DNA of 40,106 nt, taken from positions 1 through 40,106 of the forward strand of contig JAFSUI010000019.1 of NCBI GenBank assembly GCA_017445315.1. Reading direction: 5' to 3'. This document shows, piece by piece, positions 1 to 11,307 of this stretch. This stretch comes from Bacillota bacterium. GTDB taxonomy: Bacteria > Bacillota > Clostridia > Peptostreptococcales > Anaerovoracaceae. Positions within the stretch are counted from its first letter, which is position 1. Every line of letters starts with the position of its first letter. Both the position numbers and the translations under genes were made by a program. The notes beneath the pieces were generated by a model, which had not been told where the DNA came from, ran no database searches, and saw only the letters and a list, made by a program, of their open reading frames with translations.

Positions 1-409
1 CATAGGGTTTCTCAATACCTGCGCCGCTAAGAGCACTTCTGACTTCTTCCACCATTCTCGCCACATCACGGTCAACCTCGATGATGTCAGAGTATCCATA
101 TCCAGCTTTTTCAACCACTGCGATTCTATACTCATCTGCTAAAATACTATATAGCGCCTTAAAATCGTAAACAGGTGCAACTGTGGCGGAGCCTGACATA
201 AATACCAAAGTCGGAGCTGCATTGGCATCACCCTCGGAATAAACGTGAACGGAATAATCGCCCAGATCAACCATTTGTCCATTGGGAACGATTCTGTCCG
301 CCTCGGAATTAATGGCAATCTGATTGTAGATCGCAAGAACAGCAATAATTACAATCAGGACAGCAAATATAATTCCAATGATTTTTATTGTTTTCCGTAT
401 AGTCTTCAT
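1..409 (-). CDS. Membrane-anchored alpha/beta hydrolase, N-terminal part (runs off the window)
   Basis: An open frame starts at an ATG at 409 and stays open to the window edge, giving 136 residues of a protein whose C-terminal part lies outside. Residues 1-6 are basic (MKTIRK) and residues 7-28 form one hydrophobic helix, so the protein is probably anchored with its catalytic domain outside. After it comes the start of an alpha/beta hydrolase fold: a beta strand 'PTLVFMSGS' (the oxyanion-hole strand) and a 'GYGYSD' motif that matches the usual GxGxSD segment before the first long helix. The nucleophile elbow GxSxG would lie beyond position 1, so catalytic competence cannot be judged. It starts 4 bases after the stop of the WYL-like regulator and has no good ribosome binding site, which suggests translational coupling in one operon. 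The substrate is unknown. Confidence 0.82.
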   Translation of the reverse strand, partial: MKTIRKTIKIIGIIFAVLIVIIAVLAIYNQIAINSEADRIVPNGQMVDLGDYSVHVYSEGDANAAPTLVFMSGSATVAPVYDFKALYSILADEYRIAVVEKAGYGYSDIIEVDRDVARMVEEVRSALSGAGIEKPY

Positions 410-413
410 ATCT

Positions 414-986
414 TTAAAACGTGGTATCCTCGAATTCATCAAGGTCTAATTCAACCCTAATTGAATGGTCGATATGTTTTTGGGACAACTTAACAACCGT
501 CTCCACTGTCCGATCACTTTCACCCGATGGAGCATAATATCTGGACCTGATAAAGTGCCTGTCTCCGATCGCATCCTGTATGGTTTCAATCTTCGGAGCC
601 AGCGAATCCCGGTACCATGATGACAGATCAATCAAGATGGAATCCCTGCCGGTGATAAACTCAGAGGATCCCGCCTGAATCTTTTCCATCAGCTGACCGT
701 AATAGCCGCTCCCACTCACACTGTCCAGACTACGCAGCCCTGCAAGGATCATCTGCATATCCTTTGATGTCAGAATTGTCCTATCCATGCGGTATCCGTC
801 CATTATGCTGATACCCCCGCCAGTACCTTGTGCTGTACGGATAGGAATGCCTGCCTTACACAGATCCTCTATATCTCGATTTATTGTTCTTCTTGAAACC
901 TCAAACCGTTCCGCCAGTTCAGGAGCCGTAGTCTTCTCTTCCTGCAGCAATACGGACAGTATCCCGATCAGCCTATCTACCTTCAT
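414..986 (-). CDS. Short WYL/YafY-like HTH transcriptional regulator (apparently truncated)
   Basis: The first ~60 residues are a DeoR/HTH_11-type winged helix (MKVDRLIGILSVLLQ, then 'TAPELAERFEVSRRTINRDIEDL'), as in YafY-type WYL regulators. The following helical region and 'HFIRSRYYAPSGESD' resemble the linker and first strand of a WYL domain. The rest of the WYL domain and the WCX C-terminus are missing: the protein ends after 190 residues, where family members have about 300. The last ~28 residues match nothing I recognise. I place the start at the ATG at 986 because a GGAG lies 10 bases upstream of it. A GTG at 995 would leave only 1 base. The gene sits directly before the hydrolase and has its own promoter, so it probably controls this small operon. 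Whether the short form is natural or a decayed gene is open. Confidence 0.75.
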   Translation of the reverse strand: MKVDRLIGILSVLLQEEKTTAPELAERFEVSRRTINRDIEDLCKAGIPIRTAQGTGGGISIMDGYRMDRTILTSKDMQMILAGLRSLDSVSGSGYYGQLMEKIQAGSSEFITGRDSILIDLSSWYRDSLAPKIETIQDAIGDRHFIRSRYYAPSGESDRTVETVVKLSQKHIDHSIRVELDLDEFEDTTF

Positions 987-1020
987 TCCACTCACGCTCC
1001 GTATGTATCATATCAAACCA

Positions 1021-1044
1021 AACATGACAACTGTATGACATGTT
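1021..1044. promoter_or_regulatory. Imperfect palindrome, possible operator
   Basis: This 24 bp segment has outer arms AACATG and CATGTT and two internal TGACA copies 11 bases apart. It begins 1 base downstream of the -10 box of the regulator gene, so it would cover the transcription start. That position is typical of an autorepressor operator. Assignment to the WYL-like regulator is inference from location only. Confidence 0.4.
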
Positions 1045-1045
1045 T

Positions 1046-1074
1046 ATTATAGCAGTAAAAACTTTTTTCTCCAA
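1046..1074 (-). promoter_or_regulatory. Sigma-A promoter of the WYL-regulator/hydrolase operon
   Basis: On the minus strand, TTGGAG (1074-1069) and a perfect TATAAT (1051-1046) are separated by exactly 17 bases. The expected start lies near 1039, about 50 bases before the regulator's ATG. Confidence 0.7.
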
Positions 1075-1083
1075 CATAAAATC

Positions 1084-1118
1084 AGAGCGAAGAGGCGATA
1101 CTACAACCTCTCCGCTCT
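1084..1118 (-). terminator. Rho-independent terminator after the GNAT gene
   Basis: Arms AGAGCGAAGAGG (1084-1095) and CCTCTCCGCTCT (1107-1118) pair over 12 positions with one mismatch and an 11-base loop. On the minus strand the stem is followed by a short T-rich run. On the plus strand TTTT also follows. It separates the GNAT gene from the next minus-strand promoter. Confidence 0.72.
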
Positions 1119-1130
1119 TTTAATTTTCGT

Positions 1131-1760
1131 TTAGCCAAAGATCTGCCCCGGCAGTTTCAGCTTTTCCTTAGGCGGGAACTCTTTATCGAACTCATCCACA
1201 TCTTCATCTTTCACATAATAGCCATGTGGAGTCTGATACACTCCGGTGATTTCATCAAGATATCCCGTGATCAGTTCCTTGCAGAGAAAGAATGACGAAT
1301 CTGCATCCTCCGGCAGATCATGATAACGAATGCCAAACTTACTGGCATAGTCGAAACCACTCTTACCATAGAATCCGATATTGCCCTCAAAAAGGACAGC
1401 TCCGAAGCCCATTTCAGTTGCTTTCTCCAAAGAGTAATCCAGTAAAGCCTTACCGTAACCCTTGCGCTTCAACTCAGGAATTATTCCTATTGGACCCATT
1501 GTAAGAACTGGGATTTTTCTTCCGTCATCAGCTTCAATGATCGTTTTAACAAATATATTCTGCCCGATCAACTGACCGTCTTTCTCCATAACGAAATCCA
1601 GTTCTTTCACAAATGCCGGATCATCTCTTAGCACATGGATCACATAGTGCTCACTGCACCCCGGACGAAATACATTCCAGAACGCCTCCCTGACAAGGTT
1701 CTCAACTGCTCTGTAATCTTCGCTTCTCTCTAAACGAATCGTGTAGTCATTTGTATTCAA
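1131..1760 (-). CDS. GNAT family N-acetyltransferase
   Basis: A GCN5-related acetyltransferase of 209 residues that would move an acetyl group from acetyl-CoA to an unknown amine. The acceptor-side strand 'VLTMGPIGIIPELKRKGYGKALLDYSLEKA' carries the RxxGxG/A pyrophosphate-binding loop (KRKGYGKAL), and 'GNIGFYGKSGFDYAS' is the usual late motif of YhbS-like GNATs. A frame opens further upstream at 1790. I choose the TTG at 1760 because a perfect AAGGAGG (1775-1769) lies exactly 8 bases before it, while the upstream TTG has no such site. A terminator follows. It lies 97 bases downstream of the helicase gene with no clear promoter between, so it may be cotranscribed with it. Substrate not predictable. 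Confidence 0.85.
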   Translation of the reverse strand: MNTNDYTIRLERSEDYRAVENLVREAFWNVFRPGCSEHYVIHVLRDDPAFVKELDFVMEKDGQLIGQNIFVKTIIEADDGRKIPVLTMGPIGIIPELKRKGYGKALLDYSLEKATEMGFGAVLFEGNIGFYGKSGFDYASKFGIRYHDLPEDADSSFFLCKELITGYLDEITGVYQTPHGYYVKDEDVDEFDKEFPPKEKLKLPGQIFG

Positions 1761-1857
1761 TAGTTTTTCCTCCTTAATACTTGTAATCAATCTATTTGGA
1801 CATTCGTTAAAGCTTTTCTTTGATACAAAGCTACCTTCTTATCCTCAAATTTTTACA

Positions 1858-4800
1858 TCATTCGTTCTCTGATGTATTCTCAAACAGAAAAGAATCTATA
1901 ATATCTTTTGCCTCTTTTACATACTGATTGTTCTGCCAAACTTTTATATCCCCAATAATATAGATACGATACTTAGCTCGGGTTACAGCCACATTTACAA
2001 TGTTACTGTTAACAAACCCTTGAACTGCGTAACGTTCCTTTACTGTCTCATCACAGCCAAGCATAAATATAACTTCGTTAGCCTCTTTACCCTGAAATTT
2101 ATGTACTGTACCTATATTTGAATACAACCATTCGCCAAACACTTTGCTTTTTGCCAATGCCGATTCTTTATTCCTATTTGCATATGTCCCAAGTGCACTA
2201 CGAATCCCACTCACTACTTTTGTAAACGGAGTAATAATATACAGGCTCGGTGTTTTGGATCTGCTAAATGCTTCATCAACCATTCTGCAAACAATTTCCC
2301 CTTGATTTGGAACATAATGATCTCCACTTCCCTTTTCATGACCGGTAACATTAATCCACTGTGAATGCCCTGAAATGAAGGTTTTTATTTTTTCTTCAGA
2401 AGGAGCAAGCGTCTGCTGTTTCATAATTCCATTATATGAAATTCTGTTGGAAATATCATACATAGGAGAAACGCATCTTCTATGCACAAGAAGCGGGCAC
2501 CCCACCCACTCCGGATAGTCTGTTCCCTTATCAAAAAAAGTCCCGAAGTGATTAATTATATCAGCACAACTCTGAACTGAAAGTGTCTTATCCTTATAAT
2601 TTGAATATTCCGGTTCCGTATATGCCTCTTTTAGAAGTTTTAAATCATCCGTAACAACGGGCTCAACCTGCTTGGGATCTCCAACTATAATAGCTTTTTT
2701 AGATCTGAACAATGCGCCAATCGCCATCTGTGGTTGTGCCTGCCCTGCTTCGTCAATTACGAGCGTCCCAATTACTCCCGGCTCCTTAATATCTCTCAGT
2801 AGCCTTCCCACCGATGCAAATGTAGAAGAAACAACCGGGGTGAGCAGAAACAATGTATTAAATAATGATCCTATCATCGCCTCTTTATCCTCCGGGTGAA
2901 AACTAATCTTTTCTGTCCCGGATTCAATTTTTAATCCCCAATATTGACCGAGAATGCAAATGTTTTCTCTGCATGATTTTGAACTAAGCAGAAACTCTTT
3001 AGTCATTTGCAAAGCAAGATAAAAAAGTTTTTCCCTCTCCAAATTATATTCTTCCGTTGACCATGGATTGACTATTTGTGCTGATGTCGATATTTCTTCG
3101 TTTTCAGAAAGTACATTTTTTATATAATTCTCATCCAATATTTTTCCCGTATGCAATTCCCCCGCAGAAACATACTCTGAAACAAGTCTATCTCTTTTTT
3201 CCTGCGCAGCACTTGCCAATGCTCTCTCCCTATCAACAGCAGCTTTTATTTGCACTGATTTTTTCTGTAGTTCTGTTTTTTTCTTTTTTAAATCATCAAT
3301 GTCCTTTTGGATGGAATCCAAAAACCGGGTTACATTATTTTTATCTGATAAAGTTTTAGCATATAAACCATTTTCGTCATTCAATGATTTTTTTACAGCC
3401 GTTATAGTTTCTAAACATTCCTGTGCTCTGGCTCTATATGTCTGTGCAAGTTCAATGGCAGAGTTATACTTTCCTTTTCTGAATATTTTGGTAAGCACTG
3501 ATACAGAATTTTCAGCATCAGATGCCTGTTTTCGATAATCCAGTTCCTGATCTGAGTATTCCTTTACTTTTCGTTCAAGCGATCTTATTCTATGATCTAT
3601 CTCTGCACATTTTGCCACAAGTCCCCGAAGGGTTTCTGTATTCTTTTCCTGCCGCTGCTGTGCACTATTGAACTCACTTTCCAAATTAGAAAGCTGTACT
3701 CTTATGTCTTCTTCGGATTTTCTCCCTTCCTGTTCTTTCTTCTGACATCTTATTGCTGCATTGTGTGCCTCATGAACTGCCTCTCCAAAAGCAGCAAGTA
3801 TTGATTGAAGACGCTTGACTTTTTTATATTGCTCACAAAACGTCTCTCTCGTCTTTTTATATCTGGGAATTCTATCCTCTATAGATTTATTAGCCATCAT
3901 AAAATCCTGCCATATAGGATTTAAGACATCATAATAAAATCCGCTTATATTAGCTTTTTTCCCAAGTGGAGCGGCAACAAGCCCCCATGCCTTGGCCGGC
4001 TCTTCATTATTTCCAAGAAGATTCCTTGCATACCCTGTGAAATAAATCTCCGGATACTCAGCATGACGTTTTATGTCCTTGGTATATATTTCTATTTTCT
4101 CTTTAGCTTTATCGGTAGAAAAAAAATTTCGAATTTCAGACAATCTATTTTGCAGCTCAATACTATCTGCATTCTGTCCGTCCATTCTTACTTTCAGATT
4201 ATCTAATATTTCACTTTCCAGCGGCAGTTCCGTGGTTATATTTTCAACCGCGGCATTATTACAGGATGTCACGAGCACACCATAGTCACTTATATGCTCA
4301 TCCTTAAACCTGTACCATTTGGGATAGTATTGTGAATATGCTCCCTTGAATTCTCCATGCTTAAACCTGACCCCGGCAAATGCATCATCAGGTTTATCAT
4401 ACCGGCTAAGTAATACAGCTTTTTCGACAATATTATTTGCTATAATTTCTTTAAGCAGTGTTGTCTTTCCAGTACCCGGAGGTCCGTTTACCGAAAAAAT
4501 CTTTCCACTCTCTTCAAATATTCCGCGTGATTCATTAGAAACAGCGAAGTTAACAGCCACCTGCTGCATAAGTGCCGGCATATGCCTTGACGGCCACTTA
4601 CCAATAGGGGCATTTCTCAAATTTAAAATTTCCGAAAATTCATTAAACAGCTCTTCTTCCGTTCTGGGTTTGACAAAGTCATGTCTCTTTTTTTCTTCCA
4701 TCTTCTCATAGGGAGCACAAATATAAGATATCAAATCTGATAACATATCCCGACTGAAATCAAATGTTCCCTTTTCAATATACTCCTTAACCATTTTCAG

Positions 4801-5664
4801 GTCAGACGAGAAGAAATCATGACTTAACCCCATATAGTTGTCATCATCATATTTATCTTTTGCCTTGGAATCCTTAAACAACTGATACTTAACTCCTGTT
4901 TCTGCTTCAAAAGAATTTTCAGCAATATATTGCTGGTATTCTCCGGTCAGTTCATCAAATATCTTTTTTAGTGAAGCTACATTAATAGCAACCTCAGAAA
5001 ATTCAGGAGTGTCCGATTTCCTCTCCCTGTTGGAATAGGTGTTGCCATCGGATGCCCCATCCTCAGAATCCACATTTTCCGATGTATCGCTACTACTGCC
5101 CTTTTCTTCTGAATCGAGATAAATATTAAAGAATTTCTTCTCAAGTCCTTCTAAAGCTTCAAAATATTTCTTTTCTGAAAGAGCATCCGAAATCTTTATG
5201 TTTCCTTTACCCGATACTTGTGACAGAGCCCATACGATGGTAGATAAAGACAGTGAATGCCGAATGTATACACCCTCATTGTTACATTGGAAACTCAAAA
5301 TAGGTATATATTCTGCATTTTTTTCTGCCTGTTCAAGGTTAACTCCAAATTCACTTGCAAGCTTCTCTATGCATACCTGCCTTTTAATTTTCCCAATAAA
5401 AAAAGTTAGATTCCCCCAAGTGTTCATATCGCAAGCTTTTGCCTGATCTGAAATAATTGCATATATATCCTTTTCCCCTGTTATTTCATCGTAAACCGAA
5501 ATCTGTTTTCTTCTGTTTTTATCATAAGCATCAGATTTCGTATATTTTATCAACTCTTGATTAAGGTTTCGTCTATCAGTAATGGTATCAAATGAATCTT
5601 GTCCTAAAAATTCGATGGCAAACCAATAATCTAAAACTTTACTCACTATGACCTTATCGCTCAT
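1858..5664 (-). CDS. Large SF1B (DNA2/NAM7/Upf1-like) helicase with coiled-coil insert
   Basis: A 1268-residue protein with a superfamily 1 helicase core split by a long insert. Walker A GPPGTGKTT is near residue 395. Walker B with 'DEAGQAQPQ' is near 971, followed by 'GDPKQVEP' (motif III) near 995. 'VHRRC', 'GTVHKFQGKEANEV' (motif V) and 'VNVAVTRAKYRIYIIG' (motif VI) lie in the last 220 residues. Between Walker A and B, residues ~600-840 are charged heptad-like coiled coil, like SMC or Rad50 arms. The N-terminal ~330 residues match no domain I can name and include a Ser/Asp/Glu-rich linker near 185-225. The start is the ATG at 5664, with GGAG 6 bases upstream. The ATG at 5676 has no ribosome binding site. 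The gene is visibly more AT-rich than its neighbours, with many poly-T tracts, which suggests transfer. Related large SF1 helicases occur in antiphage and DNA-repair settings. No partner nuclease is seen here. Confidence 0.85.
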   Translation of the reverse strand: MSDKVIVSKVLDYWFAIEFLGQDSFDTITDRRNLNQELIKYTKSDAYDKNRRKQISVYDEITGEKDIYAIISDQAKACDMNTWGNLTFFIGKIKRQVCIEKLASEFGVNLEQAEKNAEYIPILSFQCNNEGVYIRHSLSLSTIVWALSQVSGKGNIKISDALSEKKYFEALEGLEKKFFNIYLDSEEKGSSSDTSENVDSEDGASDGNTYSNRERKSDTPEFSEVAINVASLKKIFDELTGEYQQYIAENSFEAETGVKYQLFKDSKAKDKYDDDNYMGLSHDFFSSDLKMVKEYIEKGTFDFSRDMLSDLISYICAPYEKMEEKKRHDFVKPRTEEELFNEFSEILNLRNAPIGKWPSRHMPALMQQVAVNFAVSNESRGIFEESGKIFSVNGPPGTGKTTLLKEIIANNIVEKAVLLSRYDKPDDAFAGVRFKHGEFKGAYSQYYPKWYRFKDEHISDYGVLVTSCNNAAVENITTELPLESEILDNLKVRMDGQNADSIELQNRLSEIRNFFSTDKAKEKIEIYTKDIKRHAEYPEIYFTGYARNLLGNNEEPAKAWGLVAAPLGKKANISGFYYDVLNPIWQDFMMANKSIEDRIPRYKKTRETFCEQYKKVKRLQSILAAFGEAVHEAHNAAIRCQKKEQEGRKSEEDIRVQLSNLESEFNSAQQRQEKNTETLRGLVAKCAEIDHRIRSLERKVKEYSDQELDYRKQASDAENSVSVLTKIFRKGKYNSAIELAQTYRARAQECLETITAVKKSLNDENGLYAKTLSDKNNVTRFLDSIQKDIDDLKKKKTELQKKSVQIKAAVDRERALASAAQEKRDRLVSEYVSAGELHTGKILDENYIKNVLSENEEISTSAQIVNPWSTEEYNLEREKLFYLALQMTKEFLLSSKSCRENICILGQYWGLKIESGTEKISFHPEDKEAMIGSLFNTLFLLTPVVSSTFASVGRLLRDIKEPGVIGTLVIDEAGQAQPQMAIGALFRSKKAIIVGDPKQVEPVVTDDLKLLKEAYTEPEYSNYKDKTLSVQSCADIINHFGTFFDKGTDYPEWVGCPLLVHRRCVSPMYDISNRISYNGIMKQQTLAPSEEKIKTFISGHSQWINVTGHEKGSGDHYVPNQGEIVCRMVDEAFSRSKTPSLYIITPFTKVVSGIRSALGTYANRNKESALAKSKVFGEWLYSNIGTVHKFQGKEANEVIFMLGCDETVKERYAVQGFVNSNIVNVAVTRAKYRIYIIGDIKVWQNNQYVKEAKDIIDSFLFENTSENE

Positions 5665-5734
5665 ACTTTGCTCCATTTTCTTACAGTCTGATTCATCTTT
5701 CCTTACACAACTGCGATTTCCTTAATAAATATTT

Positions 5735-8435
<2,701 letters not shown>

Positions 8436-8445
8436 CTAAACCTCC

Positions 8446-9507
8446 TTATAGTATCAGCATGGCGTCGCCGTAGCTAAAGAATCTATACTTTTCTTCAACG
8501 GCTTCTTCATACGCTGCGAGAATCTTTTCTCTATCGTAAAGCGCCGATATAAGCATTATAAGTGTTGATTTGGGCAAATGGAAGTTTGTGATAAGCGAAT
8601 CTACTATCTTGAACTCGTATCCCGGATAGATGAATATATCCGTGCTTCCGCTTCCGGGTTTCAAAAGATATTTCCCGCTCGCCTCGTCTAATTCTGCAGC
8701 GCTTTCTGCCGTTCTTGTAGAAGTGGTTCCGACGGATATCACGCGTCCTCCGGAAGCAATCGTTTCATTAACAACTGCCGCAGTTTCCTCGCTTATAAAG
8801 TATTCCTCAAAATGCATATGGTGGTCTTCCACCGTATCCACCTTAACAGGTCTAAAGGTTCCTATACCAACATGAAGTGTTAGATATGCGAGTCTAACGC
8901 CCTTCTCTTCGGCTTTTTTCAGCAGCTCGTCCGTAAAATGAAGGCCTGCGGTCGGAGCGGCAACAGAGCCATCAATCTTGCTATATACGGTCTGGTAATC
9001 TTCTCTATCTTCGTCAGTGCTCGGACGCTCAATATATGGAGGAAGCGGCATGGTTCCGATTTCTTCTAAACGCTCCATGAATATTCCATCATAATCAAAG
9101 CGAACATGTCTCGTTCCGTCTTCACCGTAGTCTAAAATCTCAGCGATGAGTTTATGTCCATCTTGGTTATTAAATACTACTCTATCGCCTATCTTTAGAC
9201 GCCTTCCCGGGCGAACCATGGTTTCCCAGGTTTCACCTTCGCCATCCACTCTCTTTATCAAAAGAAATTCTATATTTGCACCGGTTCCTTCTTTCACTCC
9301 ATAAAGGCGCGCAGGTATTACCCTGCTGTCATTCATAAGAAGACAGTCTCCGGGCTCTAGATAATCCAGGACATCATAAAAATGCCTGTGACTAATCTCT
9401 CCGGTCTTCCTATCGACCACCATGAGTCGGCAGGTGTCCCGATCCTTCACAGGCTTTTGCGCTATCAGTTCCTCGGGTAAATTGTAATCAAAGTCTTCAA
9501 CTCTCAT
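8446..9507 (-). CDS. queA: S-adenosylmethionine:tRNA ribosyltransferase-isomerase
   Basis: QueA moves and isomerises the ribosyl part of SAM onto preQ1-34 in tRNA, giving epoxyqueuosine. Family signatures visible are '[19 protein letters not shown]' at the N-terminus, '[11 protein letters not shown]', '[11 protein letters not shown]'-type text ([13 protein letters not shown]), '[13 protein letters not shown]' and '[10 protein letters not shown]'. At 353 residues it is normal size. The frame extends upstream to 9570, but that part overlaps ruvB and is not family-like, so I start at the ATG at 9507, seven bases after the ruvB stop. No strong ribosome binding site precedes it, which suggests coupling to ruvB translation. 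QueH, encoded at 38.4 kb in this window, would reduce its product to queuosine. Confidence 0.97.
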   Translation of the reverse strand: MRVEDFDYNLPEELIAQKPVKDRDTCRLMVVDRKTGEISHRHFYDVLDYLEPGDCLLMNDSRVIPARLYGVKEGTGANIEFLLIKRVDGEGETWETMVRPGRRLKIGDRVVFNNQDGHKLIAEILDYGEDGTRHVRFDYDGIFMERLEEIGTMPLPPYIERPSTDEDREDYQTVYSKIDGSVAAPTAGLHFTDELLKKAEEKGVRLAYLTLHVGIGTFRPVKVDTVEDHHMHFEEYFISEETAAVVNETIASGGRVISVGTTSTRTAESAAELDEASGKYLLKPGSGSTDIFIYPGYEFKIVDSLITNFHLPKSTLIMLISALYDREKILAAYEEAVEEKYRFFSYGDAMLIL

Positions 9508-9514
9508 TTTATAA

Positions 9515-10603
9515 TTAATCCATCTGATCAAAAATCGATTGCTGAACATCTCCTTCAGGAATGTTTTCATCTAGTGCTTCAATTTCTGCTCTCTTTGATT
9601 CAGGAATTTCTAGGCCCATATGCTGATATCCAAGCGATGTAACCATACGACCTTTTTGGGTTCTGTAGAGCAGGCCCTTCTGGATTAGATAAGGTTCATA
9701 AGCATCTTCTATCGTAACCTTTTCTTCACCGATGGAAGCTGCAATAGTGTCAATTCCTACAGGGCCGCCGTTGAAACGCTCTATAATGGTCGAGAGAATA
9801 TCTCTATCAAGTTTCTCAAGTCCAAGTTCGTCAACTCCCATAGCGGAAAGTGCTTCTTTGGTGATATTCATATCTATATGACCTGAGCCCTTGACCTGAG
9901 AGAAGTCTCGGATTCTCTTTAGGAGTCTATTGGCAACACGAGGCGTTCCGCGTGAACATCTTGCCATTTCCATAAGAGCATCTTTGTCTGCGTTCATTCC
10001 GAGGAGGCTCGCGGAACGTCTTATGATTTCCGCAAGTTCTTCTTGGTTATATACTTCAAATTTTGATATAACGCCAAATCTATCTCTTAATGGCGCTGAT
10101 AGACTTCCGGCTCTCGTTGTTGCACCGATAAGCGTGAACTTTGCAATATCAAGTCTAATGGAACGAGCTGACGGGCCTTTTCCGATTATGATGTCAAGCG
10201 CATAATCCTCCATTGCTGAATAAAGAACTTCTTCAACGGAACGATTGAGTCTATGAATTTCGTCTATAAATAAAACGTCGTTATCACTTAGGTTGGTTAG
10301 AATTGCAGCGAGGTCGCCCGCGCGCTCAATCGCCGGTCCCGAAGTGATCTTGATATCTACTCCGAGTTCATTTGCGATGATTCCGGCAAGCGTTGTTTTT
10401 CCAAGTCCCGGAGGTCCATAGAAAAGCACGTGATCAAGAGGCTCATGCCTCATCTTGGCAGCCTCTATATATATCTTTAGATTATCCTTGACTGCGCTCT
10501 GACCGATGAAGTCCTCAAGATGCTGAGGTCTAAGCGTAACCTCTTGTCTTTCTTCCATTGTCGTTGCGCTCGTCTGCGTAATGCGTTCGTCTTCTTGGAA
10601 CAT
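9515..10603 (-). CDS. ruvB: Holliday junction branch migration helicase RuvB
   Basis: The AAA+ motor that forms hexamers on DNA and drives branch migration at Holliday junctions with RuvA. Walker A 'GPPGLGKT' is at residues 63-70, Walker B with '[15 protein letters not shown]' follows, then sensor 1 '[20 protein letters not shown]' with the arginine finger. The C-terminal winged helix ends with '[19 protein letters not shown]'. Length 362, slightly longer than usual because of a short tail. GAGG lies 5 bases before the ATG. Part of the ruvC-ruvA-ruvB order, with a 93-base gap to ruvA that holds a hairpin. Confidence 0.98.
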   Translation of the reverse strand: MFQEDERITQTSATTMEERQEVTLRPQHLEDFIGQSAVKDNLKIYIEAAKMRHEPLDHVLFYGPPGLGKTTLAGIIANELGVDIKITSGPAIERAGDLAAILTNLSDNDVLFIDEIHRLNRSVEEVLYSAMEDYALDIIIGKGPSARSIRLDIAKFTLIGATTRAGSLSAPLRDRFGVISKFEVYNQEELAEIIRRSASLLGMNADKDALMEMARCSRGTPRVANRLLKRIRDFSQVKGSGHIDMNITKEALSAMGVDELGLEKLDRDILSTIIERFNGGPVGIDTIAASIGEEKVTIEDAYEPYLIQKGLLYRTQKGRMVTSLGYQHMGLEIPESKRAEIEALDENIPEGDVQQSIFDQMD

Positions 10604-10662
10604 ATCTTCCTCTTTCGTTATCCAATCCCAATTATTCTAAAAGCATCGTTATAGTTTATTGA

Positions 10663-10705
10663 AAACTCATAAACTGCGTTTTTTACAATTGCGCATTTAT
10701 AGTTT
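10663..10705 (-). other. Intra-operon hairpin between ruvA and ruvB
   Basis: Arms AAACTCATAAACTGCG (10663-10678) and CGCATTTATAGTTT (10692-10705) pair over 14 positions with two single-base bulges and a 13-base loop. The right arm enters the ruvA stop region. No T-run follows on the minus strand, so it is not a standard terminator. It could act as an mRNA stability or processing element. Confidence 0.45.
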
Positions 10706-11293
10706 CTTGAGTGCCTGCTTGATATAGTCTTCTACCGTAAGGCCTTCGCCCTTTATCTTACCGACGGCTGCGGCCGCTTCATTCTTGGTATAGCCGAGTG
10801 CGATAAGTGCGGAAACTGCTTCTGCTCTATCGTCCCCAATCGCTTCATCATCAATAAATACAGGTGCACCGCCATAAAGCTCCGCAAATGCTCCCATCTT
10901 GTCCTTTAGTTCAAGAATAAGTCTTTCTGCGGTTTTCTTTCCAACACCGTTTGCCTTGCAGATTGTCTTGGCGTCACCCGATGCAATTGCAAATCTAAGT
11001 TCGCTCACAGACATAGAAGACATGATGGACATTGCGCCCTTTGCTCCGATTCCATTAACGGTGATGAGAAGCTCAAACAGGTCGAGTTCTTCCTTTTCCA
11101 TGAAACCATAGAGGCTAATATCGTCCTCTTTTACCTGCATGGAGGTGAAGACTTTAACCTCCGAGCCCTCCGGCATCTTGTAAAGTGCGGAGCCCGTCGG
11201 AACAAAAATCTTAAATCCAATTCCCGATGCATTTTCAATTATTACCGTTCCATCCACAAGAGGATGAAGAAAACCTTTTATATATCCGATCAT
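10697..11293 (-). CDS. ruvA: Holliday junction DNA-binding protein RuvA
   Basis: Binds the four-way junction as a tetramer and loads RuvB. The N-terminal OB fold starts 'MIGYIKGFLHPLVDGTVIIE'. Two helix-hairpin-helix motifs follow, 'LLITVNGIGAKGAMSIMSS' and 'KANGVGKKTAERLILELKDK'. The C-terminal RuvB-contacting domain 'RAEAVSALIALGYTKNEAAAAV' ends the 198 residues. GGAG lies 6 bases before the ATG at 11293 and overlaps the end of ruvC (14-base gap). Confidence 0.97.
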   Translation of the reverse strand: MIGYIKGFLHPLVDGTVIIENASGIGFKIFVPTGSALYKMPEGSEVKVFTSMQVKEDDISLYGFMEKEELDLFELLITVNGIGAKGAMSIMSSMSVSELRFAIASGDAKTICKANGVGKKTAERLILELKDKMGAFAELYGGAPVFIDDEAIGDDRAEAVSALIALGYTKNEAAAAVGKIKGEGLTVEDYIKQALKKL

Positions 11294-11307
11294 TTATTTC
11301 TCCACGA

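Noticed and set aside
1811-1832. Inverted repeat AGCTTT/AAAGCT after the helicase as a terminator
   Set aside because: Only six A/T-rich pairs with a 10-base loop and no proper T-run. Too weak to call.
3078-3804. Several plus-strand open frames opposite the helicase gene
   Set aside because: They are Phe/Leu/Ser-rich shadows of the Lys/Glu-rich coiled-coil coding strand, with no ribosome binding sites or family motifs.
9508-9570. N-terminal extension of QueA back to 9570
   Set aside because: It overlaps the end of ruvB, and the family start is MRVEDFDY at 9507.
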